Positions 21,831 to 22,420 of a DNA stretch of 22,420 bases are shown here, piece by piece. The position numbers and the translations under genes were made by a program. The notes beneath the pieces were generated by a model. The model saw only the letters and a program-made list of their open reading frames with translations. It did no database searches and was not told the origin of the DNA. Positions within the stretch are counted from its first letter, which is position 1. Every line of letters starts with the position of its first letter. Source of the DNA: Nitrospirota bacterium (GTDB taxonomy: Bacteria > Nitrospirota > Nitrospiria > Nitrospirales > NS-4); contig VBOK01000065.1 of NCBI GenBank assembly GCA_005877565.1, positions 1 through 22,420 on the forward strand, given 5' to 3'.

Positions 21831-22420
21831 TCACTCCAAAGCGACCGCGCCCTTGCCGATGAGGGCTTCCACGTCGCCGACGAGCTGGGCGCTCGGCAGG
21901 ACGCGCAGGTCCGGCCCGACGGCGATCACGGACTCCGAATGGTCGGGGATCGTGAGCATGAGATGGACCGGGCAGGGGCCGGCGTGGCGGTGGAGCACGT
22001 CCCGGAGCTGGCGCAGGATCTCGGCCGACGCGTCCCGCGTGGTGACGTGGATCGAGACGCACGCAATGCTCTGCGCCTGGAGGTCGGCAAGGCCCGCGAG
22101 CCTCGTCGCCTTGATCCGGGCCGCCTTGTCGCCCCGGTCCAGCGTCCCGGTCACCTGGACGACCGATTCCGGGAGGATGAGGGCGGCGGCGGTCTTGTAC
22201 AGATCGGGGAACACGATCACTTCGACGGTGCCGTGCAGGTCCTCCAGCGTGAGATAGGCCATGCGGTCGCCTTTCTTGGTCATGGTCTGGCGGACGGCGG
22301 CGATGATCCCGCAGAGCTTGACCTCCTTGGCGTCCGCGATCTCGCTCAGCGCGTCGGTGCTGGCGGTAGAGAACCGGTCCATGGACTCGGCGTAGCGGGC
22401 GAGGGGATGGCTCGTGATGT
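21831..22420 (-). CDS. dnaE: DNA polymerase III alpha subunit, C-terminal part (partial)
   Basis: The frame is open to the right edge of the window (reading ITSHPLARYAESMDRF there), so only about 196 C-terminal residues of the ~1150-residue replicative polymerase are seen. The OB-fold typical of DnaE is clear: VKLCGIIAAVRQTMTKKGDR, then MAYLTLEDLHGTVEVIVFPD. The last ~100 residues form the tau-binding-type C-terminal region (CPVHLMLTIPDHSESVIAVG). The stop is 11 bases before accA. Because the catalytic part lies outside the window, only the C-terminus supports the assignment, though the motif and accA neighbour make it strong. Confidence 0.93.
   Translation of the reverse strand, partial: ITSHPLARYAESMDRFSTASTDALSEIADAKEVKLCGIIAAVRQTMTKKGDRMAYLTLEDLHGTVEVIVFPDLYKTAAALILPESVVQVTGTLDRGDKAARIKATRLAGLADLQAQSIACVSIHVTTRDASAEILRQLRDVLHRHAGPCPVHLMLTIPDHSESVIAVGPDLRVLPSAQLVGDVEALIGKGAVALE

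Noticed and set aside
21565..22257. A 230-codon plus-strand frame opposite accA and dnaE
   Set aside because: Both genes on the other strand are certain, and this frame has no motif.

Overview
The window is GC-rich chromosomal DNA from a Gram-negative (diderm) bacterium: it encodes an outer-membrane secretin, several lipoproteins and pseudopilins. Gene style (small zinc-ribbon proteins, a DUF4124-type envelope protein, a FAD/Fe-S oxidase with a small c-type cytochrome, a dnaE-accA pair) suggests Nitrospirota, possibly Nitrospira. That placement is inference from remembered protein character, not a search. Coding density is high and no gene-free gap exceeds about 260 bases. I see no tRNA, rRNA, CRISPR array, transposase or phage gene.

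Region 1 (1-10469) is a type II secretion / type IV pilus-like locus. In order it holds the C-terminal half of the assembly ATPase (GspE/PilB), a PilM-PilN-like fusion, PilO-like and PilP/GspC-like inner-membrane proteins, a convergent pseudopilin-like gene on the minus strand, a TPR protein with an HExxH metallopeptidase domain, a lipoprotein secretin with N-terminal TPRs and a C-terminal cohesin-like domain, two GspG-like pseudopilins, a coiled-coil LysM lipoprotein, and the platform protein GspF/PilC. Most neighbours overlap or nearly touch, so this is probably one or two transcription units. No prepilin peptidase is present in the window.

Region 2 (10539-14838) looks like a redox/metabolic operon: an isopropylmalate/homocitrate-synthase-family enzyme, a GlcD-type FAD oxidase with a C-terminal Fe-S/CCG reductase part, and a membrane-anchored dihaem c-type cytochrome. 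The oxidase is split by a frame change exactly at its ferredoxin motifs. The two frames read as the first half of one 4Fe-4S motif joined to the second half of another, which points to an internal deletion.

Region 3 (about 14840-16290) is a small island of short genes of mostly unknown function, less GC-rich at its left edge, with its own sigma70-like promoter and one apparently frameshifted gene. A near-consensus promoter and a long structured leader then precede a RhlE-like DEAD-box RNA helicase, which ends at a perfect 16-bp hairpin terminator.

Region 4 (17877-22420, all minus strand) carries a DUF4124/BamE-like secreted protein, a PEP-utilising phosphohistidine protein with no ATP-grasp domain, a 59-bp imperfect palindromic repeat, a double zinc-ribbon protein, accA, and the C-terminal part of dnaE running off the end. 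I found no clearly new defence or mobile system. The most unusual items are the secretion locus with its cohesin-bearing secretin and metallopeptidase, the broken Fe-S oxidase, and the ATP-grasp-less PEP enzyme beside a palindrome.
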